A stretch of 64,000 bases of DNA from JANMEB01 sp041745295 (GCA_041745295.1 JBGTJE010000037.1:11029-75028), one strand, 5' to 3'. Counted from the first letter of the stretch, positions 38,397-47,787 are shown. A program made the numbers and translations. The notes: generated from the letters alone by a model not told the origin.

Positions 38397-39339
38397 GAAA
38401 GCCGTTGACTCGACCCTCGTACGCGTCGACGATGTTTTGGACCAGGCGATTTCGGACGATATCTTCCCGCGAAAGCTCGATGACCTTGACGCCTTCGATG
38501 GAGCCCAGTCGTTGAATGGCGTCGACCAATCCGCTCTTTTGGTTCGTCGGTAGGTCGACTTGGGTCGGATCTCCGGAAACCACGATTCTCGAACCTTGGC
38601 CCATCCGAGTCAAAAACATTTTCATTTGCGAAATCGACGTGTTCTGTGCTTCATCCAGAATGATAAACGCATCGTTCAGCGTTCGCCCGCGCATGTAGGC
38701 CAGCGGAATTACTTCGATCACGTCTTGCTGAATAAGGCGCTGGATGTGGTCGAAGCCGATCATCTCATTAATGGCGTCCATCAGCGGACGAAGGTAGGGA
38801 TTGATTTTGGCTTGCATGTCCCCCGGTAAGTAGCCCAGGCTTTCGCCGGCTTCGACGGCGGGGCGGACGAGCACGATCTTGCGAATCACTTGATGCTTTA
38901 GAGCTTCTACGGCCGCGGCGACCGCCAAATAAGTCTTTCCGGTTCCCGCCGGGCCCACGGCAAAAACGAGATCGTGGTTGCGAATCGCGTCAACATACTT
39001 TGCTTGGCCGATCGTCTTGGGTCGGACTTGACGGCCGACTTGCAAGATATCCATGGCCGGAATGCGCAGCGGCGGCTCGTCGCCGGTCACATGGGAAATG
39101 GCTTCGTCGAATAGATCGGGAGTAATATTGCCTCGTTGGCGAACAATCGACGTCAGCTCTTCGAGAACTTTGGTCACCTGGCTAACCGCAGGCTCTTCGC
39201 CGGTAACTCGAATCTCTCCGTCGCGGTGAATGATGTCGACCTTAAACCGTTCGCGAAGCCGCCGCAGGTGTTGGTCACGCGCCCCGAACAAAGGAAGAAC
39301 AAAGCGCGGTTCAACGGACGGAATGGACGCTTGGATCAT
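38386..39339 (-). CDS. phoH: PhoH family ATPase
   Basis: 317 residues, normal for PhoH. A KH-like N-terminal segment (LRERFKVDIIHRDGEIRVTG) is followed by the ATPase domain. Walker A is GPAGTGKTYLA, and the family motifs are ILDEAQNTSISQMKMFLTRM and RIVVSGDPTQVDLP. PhoH proteins are predicted RNA helicases or ATPases and are often encoded beside ybeY, as here, with an expected role in RNA processing. It is the first gene of the operon with 7TM-HD, ybeY and the CorC-like gene. Confidence 0.94.
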   Translation of the reverse strand: MIQASIPSVEPRFVLPLFGARDQHLRRLRERFKVDIIHRDGEIRVTGEEPAVSQVTKVLEELTSIVRQRGNITPDLFDEAISHVTGDEPPLRIPAMDILQVGRQVRPKTIGQAKYVDAIRNHDLVFAVGPAGTGKTYLAVAAAVEALKHQVIRKIVLVRPAVEAGESLGYLPGDMQAKINPYLRPLMDAINEMIGFDHIQRLIQQDVIEVIPLAYMRGRTLNDAFIILDEAQNTSISQMKMFLTRMGQGSRIVVSGDPTQVDLPTNQKSGLVDAIQRLGSIEGVKVIELSREDIVRNRLVQNIVDAYEGRVNGFHVK

Positions 39340-39613
39340 TCAACGTGCGGTGGCTTTGGTACACCGCTCCTGGACCGGAAGATTTCCAACACTATAACAA
39401 TTTTACGTTGCCGCTTGGGCACGAGAACGAAAAATCCTCGCCGGAAACGAGAATTTTGCAGGCGAATTCGGCGGTGCGAAACGGTTCGGGCGTCATTTCC
39501 GCAAACACGGCAGGCCAACCCGCAACATCAAATTGCGCAACGCATGCCACTCAATCGACAGTTATTCTCCGGACAAGGTTCGCGTCTCTGGGAGTAAATT
39601 CGCGCAACTCGCG

Positions 39614-40519
39614 TTACGGACCAATCAACCCGACCGCCCACATTCCAAACGCCACGGGCGCCGCACCGATGATCGAGTCCAACACGTCGAGCACGCCTCC
39701 CATCCCCGGTATCAGCGAACCGGAGTCCTTGCATTGCGATTCGCGTTTGATGAGTGACTCGACCAAATCTCCCCACACGCCGACGATCGATACGATGACG
39801 CCAAATAGCACAGCGCACAAGAATGTCGTCCGACCGATCGTGCCGGTTAGCCAATACGCCCCGGGATACAGGACCAGCAACGCACCCAAGACGCCAAAAA
39901 CGATTGCGGCCAAGCCCCCTTCGACCGTCTTTCCCGGACTCAATACCGGCATCAGTTTTCGTTTGCCCACAGCGCGACCGATCAAATAGGCAAATGAATC
40001 CGACATCTTTACGGTCACGACGAGCGACAACAGGGCGACCAGGCCCCAGATATTATCTCCCAAAAAACGCAACTGCGACAAAAAGCCCAACAACCCCACG
40101 TAGATCGCAATGAAAATCGTACGCAGGATTCGCTCGAAGGCTTGTCCATTGGCTTGATACCGCCACATTTCCGTGGCGAACGCCCAACCCGCCGCGGACG
40201 CCCAGCCCAACGACAGCCATCCAAATTTTCCAAGCGAACAGTCTTTTAATTCGAGCGGATAAAACACAGGCATGCACGCCGGAACGGTGGCCAGCAGCAC
40301 GGCTACCAAAACCGTGAGCCAGCCGGGGCGCTGCGGACCTGGTGCGATCATTCGCCGCAACTCTTCGCCGGCAAGCGGGGCGAGGATCAGCAGCGCCGCT
40401 AACAAGACGACGCCCGGCCTTTCGGGCATTTGCGTCTGTCCGATGTAATAATCGAGCCACATCAGCGACAGGACGACTGCAATTACGACTGCCGAAGAAA
40501 TCAAACGTCGCTGGAGCAC
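39614..40519 (-). CDS. cdsA: Phosphatidate cytidylyltransferase
   Basis: 301 residues with about eight membrane helices. It makes CDP-diacylglycerol from phosphatidic acid and CTP in the cytoplasmic membrane. The C-terminal signature reads SLIKRESQCKDSGSLIPGMG then GVLDVLDS. The family consensus has PGHGG and DRxD, so His is Met and Arg is Val here; the key Lys, Asp and outer Asp residues are kept. It starts one base after the uppS stop, the usual uppS-cdsA arrangement. About 270 bp without a recognised gene separate its end from phoH. Confidence 0.93.
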   Translation of the reverse strand: MLQRRLISSAVVIAVVLSLMWLDYYIGQTQMPERPGVVLLAALLILAPLAGEELRRMIAPGPQRPGWLTVLVAVLLATVPACMPVFYPLELKDCSLGKFGWLSLGWASAAGWAFATEMWRYQANGQAFERILRTIFIAIYVGLLGFLSQLRFLGDNIWGLVALLSLVVTVKMSDSFAYLIGRAVGKRKLMPVLSPGKTVEGGLAAIVFGVLGALLVLYPGAYWLTGTIGRTTFLCAVLFGVIVSIVGVWGDLVESLIKRESQCKDSGSLIPGMGGVLDVLDSIIGAAPVAFGMWAVGLIGP

Positions 40520-40520
40520 G

Positions 40521-41285
40521 TCAGTTGGGTTCCTTTTCTGGCTCTAGTCCACCGAAGCGCCGATGCCGACCGGCGAAGTCGCGAATCGCTTGATGCAAAT
40601 CGTCGATGCGAAACTCGGGCCAAAAACGCGGGCTGACCCAAAGTTCGCAATAGCTGATTTGCCACAACAAAAAATTGCTCAAACGCATTTCCCCCGCACT
40701 GCGAATGATCAGATCGGGGTCCGGCATGCCACAAGTATACAGATGATCCGAGATGGTTTGTTCGTCGATCTCGTCGACCGCCAGATCTCCTTGGCCGACC
40801 TTCACGGCAATTTTTCGAACAGCGTCCACGATTTCACGCCGCCCGCCATAATTGATCGCCAAGCAGAGTCGCGTGCCCGTGTTGCGACTGGTTCGGGCCA
40901 TCGTTTCGTCCATTTGCTGGGCCACGGTTTCAGGGATTCGATCGCGACGACCGATGATTTTCAACTGCAAATTGTTTTCCATCAATGTCGGCAGTTCGTC
41001 GATCAAATAGTACTGAAGCAAATGCATCAAAAAGTCCAATTCCTCCTGCGGACGCTTCCAATTTTCGCTGGACAAGCAATACAGCGTCAACTGCGCAATT
41101 CCCAAGCGGCAACATTCGGTGGTGACCTGGCGCACCACCGCAGCGCCCCGTCGATGGCCTTCGATTCGCGGTTGCGACTGCTGCTTGGCCCAGCGGCCAT
41201 TGCCGTCCATGATGATCGCGATGTGCTGCGGCATTCGATTGCGCGGAACGCCGGTCAATTCGAAAATGCCATCATTTAGCGTCAC
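40521..41285 (-). CDS. uppS: Isoprenyl transferase (undecaprenyl diphosphate synthase)
   Basis: 254 residues, typical length. The cis-prenyltransferase motifs are IIMDGNGRWAKQQSQPRIEG with the catalytic Asp, LTLYCLSSENWKRP, and the C-terminal DLIIRSAGEMRLSNFLLWQ with YCELWVSPRFWPEF. It extends farnesyl diphosphate with isopentenyl units to the C55 carrier used in cell-wall and surface-glycan synthesis. It is directly upstream of cdsA. Confidence 0.96.
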   Translation of the reverse strand: MTLNDGIFELTGVPRNRMPQHIAIIMDGNGRWAKQQSQPRIEGHRRGAAVVRQVTTECCRLGIAQLTLYCLSSENWKRPQEELDFLMHLLQYYLIDELPTLMENNLQLKIIGRRDRIPETVAQQMDETMARTSRNTGTRLCLAINYGGRREIVDAVRKIAVKVGQGDLAVDEIDEQTISDHLYTCGMPDPDLIIRSAGEMRLSNFLLWQISYCELWVSPRFWPEFRIDDLHQAIRDFAGRHRRFGGLEPEKEPN

Positions 41286-41309
41286 GGCGAATGGTCCCTT
41301 GTTGCCGAG

Positions 41310-42611
41310 TTACGCAAACTGACCTTCGTGGCAGGCGATCGTCTGCCGCCGGTCCGGTCCGACCGAGATGGTATCGATGGGGACGCCGATCAAATGGGTG
41401 AGCCGGTCGACGTAGCTTTGCGCCAGCCTGGGAAGTTCTTCAAACGTTGTGCAATTGGAAATGTCGGATTTCCAGCCCGCACAATTCTCGAATATCGGAA
41501 CGGCGCGCTGCAAGTCGGCAACGTGACTGGGAAACTGTCGAGTGAGTTGGCCGTCGATTTCGTAGCCAACGCAAACACGAATTTCGTCCAAATCGCTCAG
41601 CACGTCCAGCATCGTCACCGCCAGGCTGCTGGCCCCGCTCAAGCGAGCCGAGTAGCGGACTGCCACGGCGTCGAACCAGCCGCAGCGACGTGGACGACCC
41701 GTCGTCGTGCCGTACTCGCGACCGCGTTCGCGAATTTGCTGACCGATTGCGTCTTGTAATTCAGTCGGGAACGGTCCGCCGCCGACGCGCGTACTGTAGG
41801 CTTTCATGACGCCGATCGTTCGGGCGATAAACCGTGGGGGGACGCCGGAACCGGCCGAGATGCCGACGCCCGAGCTGTTGCTACTGGTCACATAGGGGAA
41901 TGTGCCGTGATCGATATCGAGCAGAGCCCCTTGGGCCCCCTCGAACAAAACTTGCTTGTCATCATCGACGGCATCTAATAAGAGTGCTGTCGTGTCGGCG
42001 ATGTACGGCCGCAATTGCTCGGCGTAGTCCAAGAATTGGCGGGTAATGGTCTCGACGTCGAACTCCACCGACTGGGTATGCGGTAGCGATTTGAGCGATG
42101 CCGTCTTGAATCGCGCGATCGTGGCGATCTGCTCGCGCAGCCCAGGGCGAATCAAATCACCCATCCGCACGGCGAAACTGCGCCCGACTTTGTCGCGATA
42201 ACACGGCCCAATCCCGCGCAGCGTCGTACCGAGATTTCCGTCGCCGGGCACCAATTCGTGCCAAATGCGATCTTCGACCACATGCCAAGGAAACACGACG
42301 TGGGCCCGATCGCTGAGCACCAATCGGCCCACCAATTCGATGCCGCGGTCACGAAGTCCTTGAATCTCGCGCAAGATCAATTCGGGATCGATCACGACGC
42401 CGGCGGCAACGACGTTGAGCGTTCGAGGGCAGAGTACACCGCTGGGAATCAAGTGTAGTTTGTACGTCTGGCCCCCAGCCACGACGGTGTGTCCAGCGTT
42501 GGCACCCCCTTGATAGCGCACGACAATATCCTGCCCATCGGCCAGCCAGTCGACAAGTTTGCCTTTGGCTTCATCGCCCCATTGCAAACCAATAACGCAC
42601 AGTCCCGCCAC
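41310..42611 (-). CDS. purA: Adenylosuccinate synthetase
   Basis: 433 residues from a GTG with a perfect AAGGAGGT ribosome site six bases upstream. It joins IMP and aspartate with GTP in AMP synthesis. The N-terminal P-loop is GLQWGDEAKGKLVDW, with Ala where Gly is usual. Other motifs are GGANAGHTVV, the IMP-binding RGIGPCYRDKVGR, GAQGALLDIDHGTFPYVTSS and TTGRPRRCGWFDAV. It is 24 bp upstream of uppS, so purA-uppS-cdsA may be one transcript. Confidence 0.97.
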   Translation of the reverse strand: MAGLCVIGLQWGDEAKGKLVDWLADGQDIVVRYQGGANAGHTVVAGGQTYKLHLIPSGVLCPRTLNVVAAGVVIDPELILREIQGLRDRGIELVGRLVLSDRAHVVFPWHVVEDRIWHELVPGDGNLGTTLRGIGPCYRDKVGRSFAVRMGDLIRPGLREQIATIARFKTASLKSLPHTQSVEFDVETITRQFLDYAEQLRPYIADTTALLLDAVDDDKQVLFEGAQGALLDIDHGTFPYVTSSNSSGVGISAGSGVPPRFIARTIGVMKAYSTRVGGGPFPTELQDAIGQQIRERGREYGTTTGRPRRCGWFDAVAVRYSARLSGASSLAVTMLDVLSDLDEIRVCVGYEIDGQLTRQFPSHVADLQRAVPIFENCAGWKSDISNCTTFEELPRLAQSYVDRLTHLIGVPIDTISVGPDRRQTIACHEGQFA

Positions 42612-42735
42612 GCGAGACCTCCTTTTCGTTTGGACACCGACCTGCTCGGCCGCACAAATTTCATCGAATGTCGTATCAATTCGACGAGTCAGTGTATTCG
42701 GCCCGATCGATAATGGTCAACCGAGTGCAGAATTG

Positions 42736-42837
42736 TCATCCCCGCGCAGGCGGGAATCCAGCTTCGAATAGCGCGGAATCAAAATATCTCCGTCCGTGGA
42801 ACTTGGATTCCGGGGCTCAGCCCGGAATGACGACAGT
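42736..42837. repeat. Interspersed inverted repeat family H, copy 1
   Basis: GTCATCCCCGCGCAGGCGGG with GAATCCAG on the left is roughly inverted as GGATTCCGGGGCTCAGCCCG with GAATGAC on the right. A half copy (right arm) lies at 59271-59298. It sits between the purA start and the end of the NtrC-type regulator gene. Confidence 0.7.
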
Positions 42838-42851
42838 ATTGCTTGGCCCTC

Positions 42852-44198
42852 TTAGTCTTTGCGCTTGCGATACAGCGTTTTCCGGTCGACGCCGAGGATT
42901 CGGGCGGCTTGAGTCTGGTTTCCGCCGGTTGCATTCAGAACGTGGGAAATATAACGGCGTTGGACTTCTTCCAGCGAGACCAGCTCTTTCGGATCATCTC
43001 CCCCGAACAAGACCCGCGCGCTTTCAAAGTCACGGATTTTCTCGGGAAGATCTTCCAAATCCAAGCGTTCCGACTGCGTCAAAGCGACGGCTCGTTCGAT
43101 CACGTTTCGCAACTCGCGCACGTTGCCCGGCCAATGGTACGCCATCAGCCGCTGGGCGACGCTCGTTCGCAGACCATCAACGGACTTCGCCATTTTCTTG
43201 GCAAATGTCTCCAGATAGTGCTGAGCCAGCAGCAAGATATCCGCCCCGCGCGAGCGCAGGGGAGGCAATTCGATTTGGAATACGTTGATGCGATAGAACA
43301 AATCCGCTCGAAACGTGCCCGCCTCAATCGCGGCTTCAAGGTCGCGGTTAGTCGCCGCGATGACCCGGACATCGACCGCCACGTCGCGTTCGGCTCCCAC
43401 GGGGCGAATCCATTGGCTCTCCAATGCGCGAAGAATTTTGGCTTGCATGGCGGCGGGCATGTCGCCGAGTTCATCCAGCATGAGGGTTCCGCCATCGGCT
43501 TGAACGAATAATCCCTTCCGCTCGGCCAGGGCATTGGTGAACGCGCCTTTAACGTGACCGAACAACTCGCTCTCGAGCAGCGGTTCGGGCAGTGCCGCGC
43601 AATTGACCGCGACAAACGGCCCACTTGCCCGTCGACTGCGGCGATGGATGCACCGCGCAACGAGTTCCTTGCCCGTGCCACTTTCGCCCGTCAGCAACAC
43701 GGTTGCGTCGGTCGGTGCAAGTTGGGCAAGTTGTTGGTAGATGGCTTGCATCGGAGGACTTTCACCGATGAACTCGCCAAAGTGAGCGGCTCGGTCGACG
43801 GCTTCGGAAAGCTGGCGCACCGTTTCTTGCAATTGATGTTTTTGAACCGCGCGACGGATTGCGGCCGCGAGCAAGTCCATTTCGACGGGCTTGATGATGA
43901 AATCGTAGGCGCCCGCACGCAGCGCCGCGATCGCGGTTTCCATATTCCCAAACGCGGTCATCACAATCACCGGCGTGTCCGGTCGTTCGCGGGTGATCTG
44001 TTCGCAAAGTTGCAAGCCTGTGGTTCCAGGCATTCGAACGTCGGTCAAGACGACATCGAACTCGGCCTTTTGTAGCGCGTCCAAAGCCGCCACGGCGCTG
44101 GAAAAACACTGCGGCTGAAACCCGCGCAGGCGCAAGTCGGTTTCCAACAAATCGCACATGGCTCGATCATCGTCGACAACCAAGATTTGCCCCGCCAT
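42852..44198 (-). CDS. NtrC-type sigma-54-dependent response regulator
   Basis: 448 residues. The receiver domain (1-120) has phospho-acceptor Asp53 (VLTDVRMPG) and the Lys in IIKPVEM. The AAA+ domain has Walker A GESGTGKE (171-178), GHVKGAFTNALAERKG with the sigma-54 contact loop as GAFTNA rather than GAFTGA, and Walker B LMLDEL. A Fis-type helix-turn-helix ends it (NQTQAARILGVDRKTLYRKR). It should activate sigma-54 promoters when phosphorylated by the coupled kinase, whose stop overlaps its ATG by one base. A near-consensus sigma-54 promoter upstream of the divergent htrA gene is the obvious candidate target. Confidence 0.95.
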   Translation of the reverse strand: MAGQILVVDDDRAMCDLLETDLRLRGFQPQCFSSAVAALDALQKAEFDVVLTDVRMPGTTGLQLCEQITRERPDTPVIVMTAFGNMETAIAALRAGAYDFIIKPVEMDLLAAAIRRAVQKHQLQETVRQLSEAVDRAAHFGEFIGESPPMQAIYQQLAQLAPTDATVLLTGESGTGKELVARCIHRRSRRASGPFVAVNCAALPEPLLESELFGHVKGAFTNALAERKGLFVQADGGTLMLDELGDMPAAMQAKILRALESQWIRPVGAERDVAVDVRVIAATNRDLEAAIEAGTFRADLFYRINVFQIELPPLRSRGADILLLAQHYLETFAKKMAKSVDGLRTSVAQRLMAYHWPGNVRELRNVIERAVALTQSERLDLEDLPEKIRDFESARVLFGGDDPKELVSLEEVQRRYISHVLNATGGNQTQAARILGVDRKTLYRKRKD

Positions 44199-45679
44199 TA
44201 ATCCGTTCCCCTCGGAAGATAAATGTCAAATCGACTTCCCGCGCCAGGTTGGCTCGATACGTCGATCCAACCTTGATGCTCCTGCACAATTCCATACGCA
44301 ATCGACAAACCCAATCCAGTCCCTTCGTTGACATCTTTGGTGGTGAAGAAAGGCTCGAACACGTGGGGCAAATGTTCCGGTGCAATTCCCGTCCCTTCAT
44401 CCGTCACGGCTATTTGCCAATGGTCGGTCACCGGAGACTCAACGGGGGCAGAAGGGTTGCGCGTCATGATCGCGTTCAATGCAATGCAGACGATTCCGCC
44501 CCGCGGCATCGCCTGGATGGCGTTGACTATGATATTCGTAAACACCTGTTGCAGTTGGTCCGCGTCGACATGGGCCAGGGCTGCCGTTTGATCTGCCGGA
44601 GCCGCCGACGCTCGAACATGGAGCTGCACCGAGTTTCGTTCGGCAATCGGCTGGAGCAAATCCAGTGTCCGCGAAATGAGTTGGGCCAAATCCATCGCGG
44701 TCCGTCGCGGTGGTCGGCGCCGGGCAAAGTCGAGCAACTGCCGCACGATTTCGGTCACGCGATCGGCTTCGTCCTTGATCACCTGGGCGCTTGTTTGAAT
44801 TTGTGCGTCGGTCAGTTTTCCGGCCGCGATCAACCCGGCTCGGCCCGATATGACGTTCAAGGGGGTTCCCAGTTCGTGTCCCACTCCGGCGGCGAGTCGA
44901 CCCACGGTCTTCAAGCGGTCGGCATGCCGCAATTGATCGAGCACGGCCAGACGCTGCTTCGACTCGTTGGCGATTTCATTTTTTTGCCGCTCAAGTTGAT
45001 CGCACATCTCATTAAGGGCTTGCGCCAATTGGCTCAACTCATCTCGGGTTTCGAGGGCCAGCGGAGTCGAAAAATCTCCTCGGCCAATCCGCTGCGTTTT
45101 GGCAATGAGCAGTTCCAACGGTCGAGCGACCCAACTGATTCCCGTGATGTACGCCGTAGTGATCGAGACCATTGCGACCGCTCCGATCAATCCCAGTGTG
45201 AGCAATACATCGCGCCACATGCGCTGCTCAAGCGGCGCCAAAGACTCTGCGAACTCCAGGGCGCCGGGCCGATTCGACGTCAATTGAACAGGAACATAAG
45301 TAAAAAGGAATCGCTGTCCGACAGCGTTGTCGGCGACTAGCGAAAAAGTTTCGCCAAACGGAATCGACGCGTCCGGCAACCGCAATCGCGGCCGCTCCTG
45401 AGGCAGTGCTTGATCGTCGAGCCAGACCCATCGAATCTGCAAGGCACCATTGCTCGCCACGCTGGCGTCCTCCAAGAACTGGACCACACCAGCCAATCCT
45501 TCGTCCTGCCAGGCCTGAGTGAGCTCTTGCCGAATCGCCGTCGCCGTTGCTTGGGCCAGTTTTCTTTGGGCAAGCTCGAATTCGTGGTACTTATTGCGGA
45601 CTGAGAAATAGCCGGCGACCGCAGTAAGGAGCACGATGACGGCCAGCGAGCTCGCAATTATTTTTGTGGCGAGTCTCAT
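44198..45679 (-). CDS. Membrane sensor histidine kinase
   Basis: About 493 residues from ATG 45677-45679; the open frame to 45739 would extend over a palindrome and lacks a membrane-start pattern. Membrane helices at about 7-25 and 157-178 enclose an extracytoplasmic sensor of about 130 residues. HAMP is at about 180-235. The dimerisation helix carries His268 (LAAGVGHELGTPLNVI). The ATPase domain has an N box (NIIVNAIQAM), DEGTGIAPEHLPHVFEPF and GTGLGLSIAYGIV. It probably senses an envelope signal and phosphorylates the overlapping NtrC-type regulator. Confidence 0.94.
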   Translation of the reverse strand: MRLATKIIASSLAVIVLLTAVAGYFSVRNKYHEFELAQRKLAQATATAIRQELTQAWQDEGLAGVVQFLEDASVASNGALQIRWVWLDDQALPQERPRLRLPDASIPFGETFSLVADNAVGQRFLFTYVPVQLTSNRPGALEFAESLAPLEQRMWRDVLLTLGLIGAVAMVSITTAYITGISWVARPLELLIAKTQRIGRGDFSTPLALETRDELSQLAQALNEMCDQLERQKNEIANESKQRLAVLDQLRHADRLKTVGRLAAGVGHELGTPLNVISGRAGLIAAGKLTDAQIQTSAQVIKDEADRVTEIVRQLLDFARRRPPRRTAMDLAQLISRTLDLLQPIAERNSVQLHVRASAAPADQTAALAHVDADQLQQVFTNIIVNAIQAMPRGGIVCIALNAIMTRNPSAPVESPVTDHWQIAVTDEGTGIAPEHLPHVFEPFFTTKDVNEGTGLGLSIAYGIVQEHQGWIDVSSQPGAGSRFDIYLPRGTD

Positions 45680-45732
45680 CGTGACGCGTTGGCTCCGGTC
45701 GAATGTATGTAGCGAGGCACTTTCGGACTCGC

Positions 45733-45769
45733 GGGGCAATTCGCCCCAGCTCGAGCCACCGAATCGAGC
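45733..45769. promoter_or_regulatory. Two adjacent inverted repeats, candidate activator sites for the NtrC-type regulator
   Basis: GGGGC-AATTC-GCCCC (45733-45747) and GCTCGA-N9-TCGAGC (45749-45769) lie about 55-90 bp upstream of the sigma-54 promoter. That is the usual distance range for enhancer-type sites of NtrC-family activators. The assignment is inference from position and symmetry. Confidence 0.45.
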
Positions 45770-45822
45770 ATAAATACCTTGGAAAACATCGGAAATTCTA
45801 TTGTAGAGCGAAAATCATTCCT

Positions 45823-45838
45823 TGGCACGATTAGTGCA
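45823..45838 (+). promoter_or_regulatory. Sigma-54 promoter upstream of htrA
   Basis: TGGCACGATTAGTGCA matches the -24/-12 consensus TGGCACG-N4-TTGCA except for G instead of T at one position, with the exact GG-to-GC spacing. It points toward htrA. Transcription should begin near 45850, leaving a leader of about 215 nt. I saw no other element in the 390-bp divergent region besides the two inverted repeats. Confidence 0.75.
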
Positions 45839-46066
45839 TATTCGGGAGAGCAAACTATCCGCAGTAACGCGGCATGCTTGATTTCTCGCCTCGCGGATTT
45901 TCGAAGCATCAGCCGCCGGGCGCTGGCCCACGGTTATTTCCCTGAACATGGTTTCAATAATCGGACGCAAACGCATTGCGGCTGATTGCTCGAATTCACG
46001 GAATGGGCTTTGACAGAAGCCTCCAAAATCAAACAACGTTAGGTTCCATTGTTGAAAGGAACATCT

Positions 46067-47659
46067 ATGAGAAAGACAACTATTCCATCGAAGTGGTTTT
46101 TTGGATTGAGCGTTTTGAGCATGTCCATGCTCGGATTGCTCGCCGCAACTTACAGCGATTCGTTCGCCGACGGCAAGAATCGTCAACCGGTCGTTTACCA
46201 AGAAGTGCTTCCGCCGGCGGTTTCAAGCGAAGAAGCCCAGCGTGCGACGTCGTCCGCCAAGGATTTGTCGGTCGCATTTCGACTCGCGTCAGCACGCGTG
46301 CTTCCGTCCGTAGTCGCGATTGAAACGCGCTCCACGCCGGTTAGGACGCGGGTCAATGAAAAACGCTTTGGCCAAGTCCCCAATCGCGGGAACCCCTTGG
46401 AGGGAACTCCGCTGGAAGATCTCTTCCGCGGTCTTCCCTCGGACGGTCAATTTCAGTTTGAAATGCCGTCGCCCGATATGCAACCGCAACAAGGGCTCGG
46501 ATCGGGCGTGATTATTGATGCGTCCGGATTGATTATGACCAACAACCATGTGGTCCGCGGCGCCGAACATTCGCAGATCACAGTTCGTTTACAGGACGGT
46601 CGAGAATTCACGGCCTCCAGCGTGGCGACGGATCCAAAAACCGACATCGCGATCGTCAAAATCGATGGCGCCACCGACCTCGTTCCTGCCCGCCTGGCGG
46701 ACAGTGATCAAATCTCGGTGGGCGACTGGGTGTTGGCGTTGGGCCAGCCGTTTGGCTTCGAAAGCACCGTGACGGCAGGTATTATTAGCGCAACGCATCG
46801 CGGCGTTGGGATCAACGAACGCGAGAATTTTTTGCAAACCGATGCGGCGATCAACCCCGGCAATAGCGGCGGTCCCCTCGTGAACTTGGACGGCCAAGTC
46901 GTTGGGATCAACACGGCGATCTCGTCGCGCACGGGTGCAAACAGTGGCATCGGATTTGCCGTTCCAATCAATATCGCCAAGTGGGTTGGCGACCAACTTG
47001 CGCAAGAGGGCAAAGTCCGTCGCGCTTACTTAGGGGTCGGGATCCAACAAGTTGATGCTCGGCTCGCCCAGCAATTGGGGATACGGCCGCGGGAAGGCGT
47101 TGTCGTAACCCAAGTCCAACCCGGTACTCCCGCGGATCGGGCGGGAATTGAGGCTGGCGATGTAATTTTGGACTTCGCCGGGCTCAAAATCCACAGCCCG
47201 CGCGACCTCCAATTCGCCGCCGAACGCGCCATGTTGGGCAAGACGCACGAACTCAATATCGTGCGCAACGGACAACCGAAAACGTTGAGTCTTGTCCCCG
47301 AGGAATTGCCGATGGAAGTTTCGACGGCTGCTGGCAACGGTCCAGAAATGCCCGCCCCCAATTCTGAAGAATTGGGCGACGTGGGCTTGAATGTTGGTGA
47401 ACTGACGCCCGAAATCGCTCGGCAACTCGGTGCAAAACACGCTGAAGGAGTCGTGATCACGTCGGTTGAACGGGGCAGCTCGGCCGACCAAGCGGGATTG
47501 CGGGCCGGGATGATCATCATGCAAGTAAACCGCCAGGACGTGCATAGTGTTGAAGAGTGTCAAGCCGCTCTCAACCGAAGCACCGACGATATCTTGCTGC
47601 TCGTGCGGGCCAACGGCGGCTCGCGCTTTGTGGTCTTGGATCGAAGTGCACAAGGATGA
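46067..47659 (+). CDS. HtrA/DegP-type serine protease with two PDZ domains
   Basis: About 530 residues from ATG 46067, which has AAAGGA six bases upstream; the ATG at 46049 has no ribosome site. An N-terminal hydrophobic segment (WFFGLSVLSMSMLGLLAATY) exports or anchors it. The trypsin-like domain carries His161 (TNNHVV), Asp193 (KTDIAIVK) and Ser267 (NPGNSGGPL). Two PDZ domains follow, with GVGIQQVDARLAQQLGIRPR then GVVVTQVQPGTPADRAGIEA, and AEGVVITSVERGSSADQAGL. It degrades or refolds damaged envelope proteins. The sigma-54 promoter and divergent HK/NtrC pair suggest envelope-stress control. Confidence 0.95.
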   Translation: MRKTTIPSKWFFGLSVLSMSMLGLLAATYSDSFADGKNRQPVVYQEVLPPAVSSEEAQRATSSAKDLSVAFRLASARVLPSVVAIETRSTPVRTRVNEKRFGQVPNRGNPLEGTPLEDLFRGLPSDGQFQFEMPSPDMQPQQGLGSGVIIDASGLIMTNNHVVRGAEHSQITVRLQDGREFTASSVATDPKTDIAIVKIDGATDLVPARLADSDQISVGDWVLALGQPFGFESTVTAGIISATHRGVGINERENFLQTDAAINPGNSGGPLVNLDGQVVGINTAISSRTGANSGIGFAVPINIAKWVGDQLAQEGKVRRAYLGVGIQQVDARLAQQLGIRPREGVVVTQVQPGTPADRAGIEAGDVILDFAGLKIHSPRDLQFAAERAMLGKTHELNIVRNGQPKTLSLVPEELPMEVSTAAGNGPEMPAPNSEELGDVGLNVGELTPEIARQLGAKHAEGVVITSVERGSSADQAGLRAGMIIMQVNRQDVHSVEECQAALNRSTDDILLLVRANGGSRFVVLDRSAQG

Positions 47660-47746
47660 TTTGACGCTCCTGGATTTGGCGATCCGCGCGAGAACGTTTC
47701 GTCCACCAAGCAACCCTGGTGGCGAGACGAAGCAAGCGTCAATCAG

Positions 47747-47787
47747 AACGCCGGTGCCGGGATAATCCACACCGGCGTTTTCCTTTT
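47747..47787 (+). terminator. Rho-independent terminator after htrA
   Basis: AACGCCGGTG (47747-47756) pairs perfectly with CACCGGCGTT (47770-47779), followed by TTCCTTTTC. It lies about 90 bp after the htrA stop and ends that transcript. Confidence 0.85.

Noticed and set aside
42843..43511. 222-codon plus-strand frame opposite the NtrC-type regulator
   Set aside because: It lies wholly opposite a well-supported gene; long antisense frames are common in this GC-rich coding DNA.
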